NCBI GenBank assembly: GCA_030841965.1
Contig: JAUUSJ010000045.1
Span: 1-27,189, forward strand
Direction of reading: 5' to 3'
Source: Blautia sp.
GTDB taxonomy: Bacteria; Bacillota; Clostridia; Lachnospirales; Lachnospiraceae
DNA: 27,189 bases
The notes below the pieces were generated by a model, which saw nothing but the letters and a program-made list of their open reading frames with translations, was not told where the DNA came from and searched no databases. A program made the translations under genes and the position numbers. This document shows positions 1 through 6,173 of the stretch, piece by piece. Numbering within the stretch: position 1 is the stretch's first letter; every line of letters begins with the position of its first letter.

Positions 1-13
1 TGACAAAAAGAAT

Positions 14-50
14 CCCGTATTTATGCGGGTTCTGGCGTTTCGCAAACGCC
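14..50. repeat. Two adjacent short hairpins at the left edge
   Basis: CCCGTA (14-19) can pair with TGCGGG (24-29). GGCGTTT (34-40) pairs perfectly with AAACGCC (44-50) around a three-base loop. They lie just upstream of a small ORF. No U-run follows, so they may be a leader structure or the tail of something cut off by the window edge. The function is unknown. Confidence 0.5.
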
Positions 51-84
51 TAATATTATTTAGTATGAAGGGAGATTATATTTT

Positions 85-267
85 ATGAAAAACATGAGAA
101 TTAAAAAGTCGGTAATTACCTCAATAAAGACAGATTGCAAATTTGATACTAGATGTTTAACAGAACATACAGAGGATATGAATAAGAGAATGGAGAGGAA
201 TATTCGAATAAATGAAAACAAGATTGCTATGGGATTAAAGAGGGCACAAGAGATGCAGACGAGATAA
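85..267 (+). CDS. Small hypothetical protein, 60 aa
   Basis: This ORF has a good ribosome binding site (AAGGGAG, about 67-73) ahead of its ATG. The product is basic and highly charged, with a likely helical second half (residues about 30-60, rich in R, K, E, N and M). It has no signal peptide or membrane segment, and I do not recognise a family. A second open frame, shifted relative to it, continues just downstream (273-389) without a start codon. The two could therefore be pieces of one longer broken gene. It sits in a patch of gene debris, so it may be a relic rather than a working gene. The coding call rests only on the ribosome binding site and open frame. Confidence 0.4.
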   Translation: MKNMRIKKSVITSIKTDCKFDTRCLTEHTEDMNKRMERNIRINENKIAMGLKRAQEMQTR

Positions 268-272
268 TTTAG

Positions 273-389
273 ATAGCTGGAACAAAGTATTCTCTGAATA
301 CAGCGGATATATACAAGAAAATGAAAGAAGAAGGAATTGGCAATGGCATTGCATATATCCTGTTACAGTATTTTGACACATTTAAGTAG
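273..389 (+). pseudogene. Open-frame relic of about 38 codons without a start
   Basis: The frame is open for 38 codons, from just after a stop to a TAG at 387-389. It has protein-like composition (for example NTADIYKKMKEEGIGNGIAY) but no ATG in a start context. It lies in another frame from the 60-aa ORF ending at 267 and runs into a terminator-like hairpin. It may be the frameshifted C-terminal end of that ORF. I could not assign a family. Confidence 0.25.
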
Positions 390-698
390 CAATTTAACTG
401 GCTGATTTATCAGCCATATGGAAAGCAACCTAAGGGTTTTTTTTAGTGATTTAAAAGGTGTCTGGAATAACGCTCCTCCTGATGCTATATTTTTATCAAC
501 ATAGCAAAGGAGGAGGAATTTTCCCATATATTCTTCACATAGCTCCCTCTCCTTCAAGATTGCCAAACCGTCAAATAGCACCTTATCCATCCCAATTTCG
601 AAAAATTCTTTCATCATACTCATATTCAACGTCTTTCCAAACCGTCTCGGGCGAGTGAATAAATTGACTTTCCCCCAATTCTTTAACAAATAAAGCAA
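363..698 (-). pseudogene. Fragment of an AAA-ATPase-like (PF09820) gene
   Basis: Read on the minus strand, about 50 residues from near 690 down to near 531 match my memory of the N-terminal region of the PF09820 AAA-ATPase-like family, often paired with a PD-(D/E)XK nuclease-like C-terminus. The key pieces are WGKVNLFTRPRRFGKTLN, with its RPRRFGKT Walker-A-like motif, then MMKEFFEIG, LFDGL and ELCEEYMGKF. The family's usual start, with a motif containing YVDKT, is missing, and so are Walker B and the rest. After about 531 the frame stops resembling the family and ends at 363. The only start is a TTG with no ribosome binding site. This is a decayed fragment, not a working gene. Confidence 0.7.
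385..444 (+). terminator. Branched terminator-like hairpin
   Basis: An outer stem (AGTAGC 385-390 with imperfect GCAACC 425-430) encloses a strong inner hairpin, TGGCTGAT (399-406) with ATCAGCCA (409-416). A run of eight T follows (437-444). The layout resembles the terminator at 1561-1618. Confidence 0.6.
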
Positions 699-916
699 TC
701 GGAAAACTATTGGAAATTGTAAAAGTATGTAGCGTTACCAATAACGATGTTCTTATCGCATTTCAGAGAAAGGCAAAAGATTTTGAAGATTGTCTCGTTA
801 CAACTTGTGCAAAATCTATTCGTTGCGATTATATCGTTACCCGAAATAAAAAAGATTTCGAGGAATTTGATATTCCACTCCTTACTCCTTCGGAACTTCT
901 ACAACAAATAATATAG
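683..916 (+). pseudogene. C-terminal remnant of a PIN-domain (PilT-like) protein
   Basis: The frame from about 683 reads LTNKAIGKLLEIVKV, then DFEDCLVTTCAKSIRCDYIVTRN and a C-terminal DIPLLTPSELL. This matches the last half of PIN-domain ribonucleases of toxin-antitoxin type. It keeps the acidic DFED motif, the ADYI(V/I)TRN-like strand and the KDF helix. The N-terminal half with the first catalytic Asp (usually near the start, as VDTN) is absent, so the nuclease centre is incomplete. The only internal start is a TTG at 710 with no clear ribosome binding site. The left boundary abuts the minus-strand ATPase fragment at about 683-698, so a rearrangement joined two broken genes here. No antitoxin gene is visible beside it. 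Confidence 0.65.
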
Positions 917-931
917 TAGAGAGGAACAGAA

Positions 932-1438
932 ATGAATACAAAACCAATTATCATTGAAACACAGGCGTTTGAAGATTTTCGGGGATATCTGTCAATTCCA
1001 TATGACAGTACGATTCCCTTTACAATTCGCCAGATTAACCAAGGATATAGCAAGAAGAAGTACACGTTGAGAGGATTGCATTTCCAAGAAGGAGAGCATG
1101 CACAGGCAAAGCTGGTATCTTGTCTACGAGGGAAGATATTTAATGTGGCTGTGGATTTGAGACCTGGTAAGAATTTTGGCAGAGCTTACAGTGAAGTGCT
1201 GTCTTTCGAGAACCGGAAGCAGATGTATATTCCAAGAGGATTTGCCCATGGATATCTAACCTTGGAAGATGATACATTGATGCAGTGGTGCGTGGACAAT
1301 GATTTTTGTGGTGCAGTGGCAAAAGCGGTGAGATATGATGATCCCGATATTATCTGGGATGGCAAAACATGGCCTAGTGGGCAATATATCATATCTGAAA
1401 AAGATAAAAATGCAATCTGGTTACGGGAAGTGCAATAA
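932..1438 (+). CDS. rfbC: RmlC/RfbC-family dTDP-sugar epimerase (cupin)
   Basis: This is probably a dTDP-4-dehydrorhamnose 3,5-epimerase or a close relative. That enzyme inverts C3 and C5 of dTDP-4-keto-6-deoxyglucose on the way to dTDP-rhamnose for cell-surface polysaccharide. What is visible: FEDFRGYL (13-20), LRGLHFQ (46-52) with the expected catalytic His50 and Arg47, Lys60, the cupin strand MYIPRGFAHGYL (98-109), and Asp137 in YDDPDIIWD. At 168 residues it is slightly shorter than the usual 180-190. By eye, the position that normally holds the catalytic Tyr seems to be Phe125 (NDFCG), which could alter 5-epimerisation. The ribosome binding site is GAGAGGAA, and the start is ATG 932. None of rmlA, rmlB or rmlD is nearby, so it is an orphan. 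Its stop overlaps a 42-codon ORF. Confidence 0.85.
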   Translation: MNTKPIIIETQAFEDFRGYLSIPYDSTIPFTIRQINQGYSKKKYTLRGLHFQEGEHAQAKLVSCLRGKIFNVAVDLRPGKNFGRAYSEVLSFENRKQMYIPRGFAHGYLTLEDDTLMQWCVDNDFCGAVAKAVRYDDPDIIWDGKTWPSGQYIISEKDKNAIWLREVQ

Positions 1439-1566
1439 TGACTTGTCGGATGTTGTTGGAATTTCAAGATGATTATCCAGATGTACTCAATGGTGATAAC
1501 CTTGCTGAAATATTGAAAGCTGCGAAAGCCAAGAAAGAAAAAAGAATAGTTGATACAAATAGGTAG
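1438..1566 (+). CDS. Possible 42-aa ORF overlapping the end of rfbC
   Basis: The ATG overlaps the rfbC stop (TAATG, 1436-1440), the classic arrangement for translational coupling. The product is charged, with a basic lysine-rich end (KAAKAKKEKR). The stop codon lies inside the left arm of the downstream terminator. I do not recognise it. It might be the start of a gene whose remainder was deleted, or a coupled microprotein. The evidence is only position and an open frame. Confidence 0.3.
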   Translation: MTCRMLLEFQDDYPDVLNGDNLAEILKAAKAKKEKRIVDTNR

Positions 1567-1618
1567 CAATTCAACTAGCTGATAAATCACTCAGTTGGAA
1601 AGCTACCTAATTTTTTTA
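1561..1618 (+). terminator. Terminator after rfbC
   Basis: Outer stem AGGTAGC (1561-1567) pairs with GCTACCT (1602-1608). An inner imperfect stem involves CAACT...AGTTG, and a run of seven T follows (1611-1617). The layout and sequence resemble the hairpin at 385-444. It also faces the end of the minus-strand gene at 1665. Confidence 0.8.
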
Positions 1619-1664
1619 TAATAATTTAGCCAGAAAACCCATGGTCTTTTAGGTGATGGGTAGT

Positions 1665-2957
1665 TCACTCTACATGTAAAATATTAGGATAAGTACGCTC
1701 GATTCTTTCATCATCAAATGTCTTATCAATCCACTGCTCAAAAGCATTTTTTGGCTCTTCTGCCCGTAATCTCTCGTCGTAGCGGATGAGAGCGCAAAAG
1801 GACATGAACATATTTACTACCATAAATATAATAATAATCCATGTACCCCAAATGCCGATTTTTTTTGGTATTTTTTCAATCCATTTTGATAGGAAGGGAT
1901 ATAAAACCTTAAACCAGACTACCGCTGCAATTCCCCAAAAAATACAGTATAAGAGGTTGATTCTTCCGCCGAGGTTAAATGGCATATGGCTATAATCCCA
2001 AAATACAGCTCCGAAGAAAAATTCCGACAATACGCTACAGATATACTCGTAAGTACCACCGAGAAAAAGACCCGCTCCAAATAGAAAACTCTCTGAAAAG
2101 TTCCGGTAACGGTAGAGCAGGAGAGTAAAAGCAGCGATTCCAAGTCCCCATACGATACTAAACGGACCCCATACAAGACTGCTTCGGCTCATCCATACGC
2201 CGCTATAGAGACGACAATAAATGGTTTCTGTAATATCTCCCAGAAAAGAGCCGATAAAAAACAATAGCACAATCTTGTAAAAACTGCACCCGTAGGCGAA
2301 TATCTCAGGATGAGTTTCCGTCTCTGGCTTTAACTCTATAATTTGATACGCAAGTTCAATACGTTTGCCGACGAAGCGGTAGATTTTTTTCGCCAATTTT
2401 TTCGTGAAAGAATCGAGTAATGCGTCTGTAGATTCCCATTTTTTTGGATTTTTGCTCTTATGAGAGAGAATCATAAAAGAGGCCAATCCATCCACTATAA
2501 TAAGTCCAATCAATAGGAGAATAAATATTTTCACAAGGAGATCGGGTAAGAGCTTATAGATATGTAAGAGCCATCCATTTCCCCATTTCATGGCGATAAA
2601 TCCGAGAGCGCCCCATAATAGGGAAGCAGGCAGGCAGACATATCCGTCCAGATTCCATTTATATCTGTCATAATTCCACCAGCGTGCATGGTAAAATTTC
2701 TCAATCAGATGTCCAGAGACATACTCCACAACAGTGGCAATAATGGTACAAAATAAAAATAGCCAAGAGCCATTCAAGTCATGAGTAAAAAGTGTCATCA
2801 AGACGGCAGCAAATCCGTAGATAATACAGAAAGGTCCGTTAATAATGCCGTGGTTAGAAAATCTCTTTTTCTGGATACAAGTGATTGTTGTCTCAAAAAC
2901 CCATCCTAAAAAAGAATAAATAATAAATATCCATAAAAATTGAAAAGTATATTCCAT
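1665..2957 (-). CDS. PF06541-family putative ABC-transporter permease-like membrane protein
   Basis: A 430-residue polytopic membrane protein of the PF06541 family (putative ABC-transporter type IV, CmpB-like), whose function is not established. The family domain appears twice. Copy 1 (about residues 5-170) has YSFLGWVFETTITC and GIINGPFCIIYGF. Copy 2 (about 220-375) has GSFLGDITETIYC and SLVWGPFSIVWG. Each keeps the SFLGxxxET and GPFxIxxG signatures among hydrophobic helices, so this looks like an internal duplication or fusion of two single-domain units. I chose the start at 2957 (MEYTFQFLW) because AAAGGGGG precedes it. A longer frame to 3074 lacks a ribosome binding site and would add an unlikely N-terminus. 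No ATPase partner is adjacent. It stands alone between the epimerase and a recombinase. Confidence 0.8.
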   Translation of the reverse strand: MEYTFQFLWIFIIYSFLGWVFETTITCIQKKRFSNHGIINGPFCIIYGFAAVLMTLFTHDLNGSWLFLFCTIIATVVEYVSGHLIEKFYHARWWNYDRYKWNLDGYVCLPASLLWGALGFIAMKWGNGWLLHIYKLLPDLLVKIFILLLIGLIIVDGLASFMILSHKSKNPKKWESTDALLDSFTKKLAKKIYRFVGKRIELAYQIIELKPETETHPEIFAYGCSFYKIVLLFFIGSFLGDITETIYCRLYSGVWMSRSSLVWGPFSIVWGLGIAAFTLLLYRYRNFSESFLFGAGLFLGGTYEYICSVLSEFFFGAVFWDYSHMPFNLGGRINLLYCIFWGIAAVVWFKVLYPFLSKWIEKIPKKIGIWGTWIIIIFMVVNMFMSFCALIRYDERLRAEEPKNAFEQWIDKTFDDERIERTYPNILHVE

Positions 2958-3259
2958 AAGTAGTTCCCCCTTTTCTTTAGAATTGATAAAATAATGCCAA
3001 AAATGACGAATAGACAAAAATTTTATCAGATAAGTGAAATTATACTCGAAAAAGGAAATAGAAGCAATATACATTTTTTTATATACATCTTTTTTATTAT
3101 TTTTATTATATGCAAGAAGCTATATACTTTGTGAATACAATCATTTTTGTTATAGTATGAAAAAACAAATCAAAAATACTTGAAAAAACAATCAAACTAT
3201 GATAAACTAAAAAATAAGAAAAACAAAAACATAAAACAAATCAAAATCAGGAGGAAGAT
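2958..3259. other. Divergent intergenic region between the PF06541 gene and the recombinase
   Basis: About 300 bases of very AT-rich sequence separate the two divergent genes. It holds the minus-strand ribosome binding site of the PF06541 gene at its left end and a likely recombinase promoter near 3129-3156. The last 80 bases before the recombinase are A-rich with CAAATCAAAA-type repeats. I see no other gene in it. Confidence 0.6.
3129..3156 (+). promoter_or_regulatory. Likely promoter of the recombinase at 3260
   Basis: TTGTGA (3129-3134) and TATAGT (3151-3156) are 16 bases apart. The transcript would have an A-rich leader of about 95 bases before the gene. Confidence 0.5.
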
Positions 3260-4171
3260 ATGAGAGAAGCCAGTATATACGCCAGCAAAAAGGTAAAAGA
3301 AGAAATTTGGTCAGAATTTTCAAAACGTTTCAAAAACGCCGCTTCTCATAATGTCTATTTTTGCGATATTAATGAAGCAATGGATTATCTAGAAAAAGAT
3401 TTTCTTGAATTTAGACAAAGCGATGCAGATAAATACTATAATTATTTAATAAAAAAGACGAAATCACATTTATTAAAAGCAACGACAGTGAAAAAGAAAT
3501 TAAATGAACTTCATAAATTCTCGGAATTTATCGTAGAATATAGAGATGCATTTTCAATACCGCAAGAATTTGAAAATTTCTTTCAAAAATACGCAATTCA
3601 GTATGTGGCGGACTATGAGACGACAGAACTTATGCCAATAGAAAATATTGACGCAATCTTACAGTCTGCGCGCGAGAATTTAATGGATTATCTCATTTTA
3701 AGCCTGGCATTCCGAATGATGTTAAAATCTACACAGATTATAGAACTAAAAAAAGAAGATTTCATCGCAGACCCAAATGGAGTCTACCTTATTATGCCAA
3801 ATAAAAAAGACATCAAATACGTTCCAGAAGATATCGTTGTTATTCTGGAAAAGTATTTAGATAGAAGAGAAGACAAAGAATTTCTTTTTTATAATAAATG
3901 GGGAAGAAAACTAAATAAACAATATTTACATCGAATGTTGAGAAAACATACAAGACAAGCAGGAGTACCAGACTGTAGTATGCAAGACCTTCGCAATACT
4001 GGGGCAGGAGTGATGTTCGCCTACGGCGTAGAACCACAACATGTAGCGAGGCAGATGGGGATTACATCCATTCATATTAAACGATATGATAATGTGCTTT
4101 ATAAATACAATCTAATGAAAGAAGCAAATGATGTAGTACAACTCAAAATATTGCCTCCATTTGGTTCCTAA
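3260..4171 (+). CDS. Divergent tyrosine recombinase/integrase-like protein
   Basis: A 303-residue protein with tyrosine-recombinase architecture: an N-terminal SAM-like DNA-binding domain (about 40-115) and a catalytic-type domain (about 125-290). By eye the catalytic set is degenerate. The first Arg is Lys156 (MLKSTQIIELKKEDF, where LRISEL would be usual). The HxxR box reads QDLR (Gln242, Arg245). The LGH box reads MGI (Ile268). The second Arg (245) and a candidate nucleophile Tyr276 (IKRYDNVL) remain, with Lys183 a possible beta-hairpin lysine. It could be weakly active, a structural or regulatory DNA binder, or a family with different spacing. The ribosome binding site is AGGAGGAAG, and the start is ATG 3260. 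It is a lone gene followed by 810 bases of repeat-rich spacer, and no phage or conjugation genes flank it. Confidence 0.75.
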   Translation: MREASIYASKKVKEEIWSEFSKRFKNAASHNVYFCDINEAMDYLEKDFLEFRQSDADKYYNYLIKKTKSHLLKATTVKKKLNELHKFSEFIVEYRDAFSIPQEFENFFQKYAIQYVADYETTELMPIENIDAILQSARENLMDYLILSLAFRMMLKSTQIIELKKEDFIADPNGVYLIMPNKKDIKYVPEDIVVILEKYLDRREDKEFLFYNKWGRKLNKQYLHRMLRKHTRQAGVPDCSMQDLRNTGAGVMFAYGVEPQHVARQMGITSIHIKRYDNVLYKYNLMKEANDVVQLKILPPFGS

Positions 4172-4251
4172 AACTTCTTAAGTTCCTAAACTTGAAACTA
4201 AAATTAAAAATTAACTTTTAAACAACAAAGAAACAAAGCAAACTCATTCAT

Positions 4252-4312
4252 AAACTAAAAGAAACTAGATATAAGATATAAGTTAAATGAAAATCTCAGT
4301 TTCTTTTAGTTT
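4252..4312. repeat. Inverted repeat with 15-base perfect arms downstream of the recombinase
   Basis: AAACTAAAAGAAACT (4252-4266) is the exact reverse complement of 4298-4312, with a 31-base loop that itself starts AGAT and ends near ATCT. Moderately T-rich sequence follows. It could terminate the recombinase transcript or be a protein binding site. Confidence 0.6.
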
Positions 4313-4464
4313 TAACGAAGAAAATAAAAGATTTTTAATTTTAATCTAGTCTTTCTAGTCTTATGTCACCAATAAAAGTTATAGTATGATTAAACTATAA
4401 ATAAATCATCCCCTTTTGCTCCGCAAAACACAATAATCAAAACAAAAAAGTTAAATTCTCAATC

Positions 4465-4513
4465 CACATTTATTCCATTTATTCTCTAATTCTCACTGAT
4501 TGGAATAAATGTG
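4465..4513. repeat. Inverted repeat with 13-base perfect arms
   Basis: CACATTTATTCCA (4465-4477) pairs exactly with TGGAATAAATGTG (4501-4513), with a 23-base spacer. There is no U-run. The purpose is unknown. Its closeness to a recombinase gene makes a binding-site role possible. Confidence 0.55.
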
Positions 4514-4621
4514 CCACTTAAGCCTCGACGTAAGAGGATGCCCACTCTACTTTATAATTTCATTTCATGCCATCCCAATATTTATTATAATCCATCTCAA
4601 AAGCATTTTCGCCAATACACA

Positions 4622-4817
4622 GCTGATAGAGGAAAGAGGGATATATTCTAAAAACGATAGAGAGTGGAGCGATTTTTCGATATACTTAGCTTTGACGCCG
4701 GAGCACTGTCTGAGCACCAACGGTGCGAGTTTGCGGGAGGCGGCATATATCAGCGTATGTCGAAAAATCGTGGGAACGAACGTGTTTTTAGAATATATCC
4801 CTCTTTCCTCTATCAGC
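4622..4817. repeat. 196-base long palindromic element with perfect 34-base terminal inverted repeats
   Basis: The 34 bases at 4622-4655 are the exact reverse complement of 4784-4817. Further in, CGATTTTTCGA (4670-4680) pairs exactly with TCGAAAAATCG (4760-4770). The centre carries a GCACC/GGTGC hairpin (4714-4726). The whole unit can fold back on itself. A second copy of its left part lies at 27109-27189 (about 58 of 63 aligned bases identical over 27127-27189), so this is a dispersed family. It may be a MITE-like element or a structured RNA. It carries no transposase. Target-site duplications are not obvious. Confidence 0.8.
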
Positions 4818-4888
4818 GTCTCCTCCCAAACAACACCCCCAAAAAACACATATTTAAAGAACATCTTAAACTTTTCCAAAAATACAGA

Positions 4889-4917
4889 TAGACAAATTGA
4901 AAATCTAATATTATAAT
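4889..4917 (+). promoter_or_regulatory. Promoter of leuB-ilvD-ilvB
   Basis: TAGACA (4889-4894), a 17-base spacer and a perfect TATAAT (4912-4917). This predicts a leader of roughly 58 bases before leuB. Confidence 0.7.
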
Positions 4918-4940
4918 ATATGCAATATCGTTTATCGACC

Positions 4941-4955
4941 AAGAGTTAAACTCTT
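4941..4955. promoter_or_regulatory. Palindrome in the leuB leader, possible operator
   Basis: AAGAGTT (4941-4947) and AACTCTT (4949-4955) are perfect inverted arms around one base, just downstream of the predicted leuB transcription start. It could bind a dimeric regulator or form a small hairpin. There is no direct evidence for either. Confidence 0.35.
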
Positions 4956-4981
4956 GCGTCAATTTAGAAAGGAAGATAAAA

Positions 4982-6064
4982 ATGGAATTCAATATCGCAG
5001 TTATTAAAGGCGATGGCATCGGTCCTGAGATTGTCACAGAGGCAATGAAAGTTCTCGATAAAATAGCCGAAGTTTATGGACATACTTTTAACTATGAACA
5101 ACTCCTACTCGGAGGCGCCTCCATCGATGCATATGGCAAACCACTCACAGATGAGACATTAGAGGCGGCAAGAAAAAGCGACTCTATCTTAATGGGCTCT
5201 ATCGGAGGAGACACAACAACTTCTCCTTGGTACAAACTACCAGCGAATTTAAGACCAGAAGCAGGACTTCTTGCAATCCGGAAAGGACTTGGACTTTTCG
5301 CCAATATTCGTCCAGCCATTCTCTACAAAGAACTAAAAGCAGCTTGTCCTCTTCGAGATGAGATTATCAAAGATGGATTTGACTTTGTCGTAATGAGAGA
5401 ATTAACTGGTGGACTCTATTTCGGTGAGAGAAAAACAGTAGAAGAAAACGGTATGAGAAAAGCATATGATTCTTTGACATACACTGAGGAAGAGATTAGA
5501 AGAATTGCAATTCGCGGTTTTGATATCGCGAGAAAGAGAAACCACAAAGTAACAAGCGTCGATAAAGCAAATGTCCTTGATTCCTCCAGACTTTGGAGAG
5601 CTGTCGTAGATGAAGTGGCAAAAGACTATCCTGATGTTACATACGGGCATATGTTAGTCGACAACTGTGCAATGCAACTTGTAAAAGACCCAACACAGTT
5701 TGATGTCATCTTAACAGAGAATATGTTTGGCGATATCTTATCTGATGAGGCAAGTATGGTAACAGGCTCTATCGGTATGTTATCTTCTGCGAGCCTAAAC
5801 GAGGGCAAGACAGGTCTCTATGAGCCAAGTCATGGTTCCGCACCAGATATCGCAGGTCAGAATAAAGCCAATCCAATCGCAACGATTTTATCTGCTGCCA
5901 TGATGCTTCGCTATTCTTTTGACCTAGAAAAAGAAGCAGACGCCATCGAAGCCGCTGTTAAAAAAGTATTAGAAGATGGATACCGCACACCGGATATTAT
6001 GTCTGACGGCAATACCTTAGTTGGAACAAAGGAAATGGGAGACTTAATCGCAGAGAGAATTTAG
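4982..6064 (+). CDS. leuB: 3-isopropylmalate dehydrogenase
   Basis: Oxidises and decarboxylates 3-isopropylmalate to 2-oxoisocaproate using NAD+, the third step of leucine synthesis, in the cytoplasm. At 360 residues it has the normal length. The isopropylmalate/isocitrate dehydrogenase fold is shown by VIKGDGIGPE (8-17). Substrate-binding Arg100, Arg110 and Arg139 (VMRELTGGLYFGER) are present, as are catalytic Tyr146 and Lys195. The metal ligands are Asp227 (MLVDNCAMQ), Asp251 and Asp255 (NMFGDILSDEAS). The adenine-binding GSAPDIAGQNKANP segment is at 285-298. The ribosome binding site is AAAGGAAG. It opens a plus-strand run with ilvD and ilvB. leuA, leuC and leuD are not in the window, so the leucine pathway must be completed elsewhere. 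Confidence 0.95.
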   Translation: MEFNIAVIKGDGIGPEIVTEAMKVLDKIAEVYGHTFNYEQLLLGGASIDAYGKPLTDETLEAARKSDSILMGSIGGDTTTSPWYKLPANLRPEAGLLAIRKGLGLFANIRPAILYKELKAACPLRDEIIKDGFDFVVMRELTGGLYFGERKTVEENGMRKAYDSLTYTEEEIRRIAIRGFDIARKRNHKVTSVDKANVLDSSRLWRAVVDEVAKDYPDVTYGHMLVDNCAMQLVKDPTQFDVILTENMFGDILSDEASMVTGSIGMLSSASLNEGKTGLYEPSHGSAPDIAGQNKANPIATILSAAMMLRYSFDLEKEADAIEAAVKKVLEDGYRTPDIMSDGNTLVGTKEMGDLIAERI

Positions 6065-6074
6065 ATAATATCAT

Positions 6075-6144
6075 GAAGATTGCGGGAGCACATTGTGCGG
6101 AGCAATCTGGTATCAAAAGGGTCAAAAGACCTTTTGACCCCAAC
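6075..6144 (+). repeat. 70-base dispersed element, copy 1 (leuB-ilvD gap)
   Basis: The element fills most of the 109-base gap between leuB and ilvD. It folds into two hairpins: GATTGC...GCAATC with an internal CACA/TGTG, and GGGTCAAAA/TTTTGACCC around GACC. An inverted copy with 63 of 70 bases identical by hand count lies at 26151-26220, ahead of lexA. It may work as an intercistronic RNA processing or stability hairpin, or be a small repetitive element. Confidence 0.8.
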
Positions 6145-6173
6145 TTAATTTTATAAATACGGAGGTAAAAATA

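Larger units (their letters stand above)
4172..4981. other. 810-base intergenic region rich in inverted repeats
   Basis: I see no convincing gene here. The open frames across 4509-4942 run through a palindromic element and have no credible starts or family features. In order it contains a 15-base-arm hairpin (4252-4312), a small hairpin TTTTGC/GCAAAA (4414-4428), a 13-base-arm inverted repeat (4465-4513), a 196-base long palindrome (4622-4817), a leuB promoter (4889-4917) and a 15-base palindrome in the leuB leader (4941-4955). Each is listed separately. Confidence 0.7.

Noticed and set aside
2958..3074. 39-residue N-terminal extension of the PF06541 protein
   Set aside because: The internal ATG at 2957 has a strong GGGGG-type ribosome binding site and starts at the family's first helix. 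The longer start has none.
3260..4171. Phage or integrative element starting at the first recombinase
   Set aside because: No excisionase, replication, structural or conjugation genes are near. The following genes are core metabolism, and there is no adjacent tRNA for attachment.
4509..4942. Open frames of 75-135 codons on both strands across the 4622-4817 element
   Set aside because: They mirror each other because the DNA is palindromic. They lack ribosome binding sites and show no family features, and the same open stretch arises in the truncated copy.
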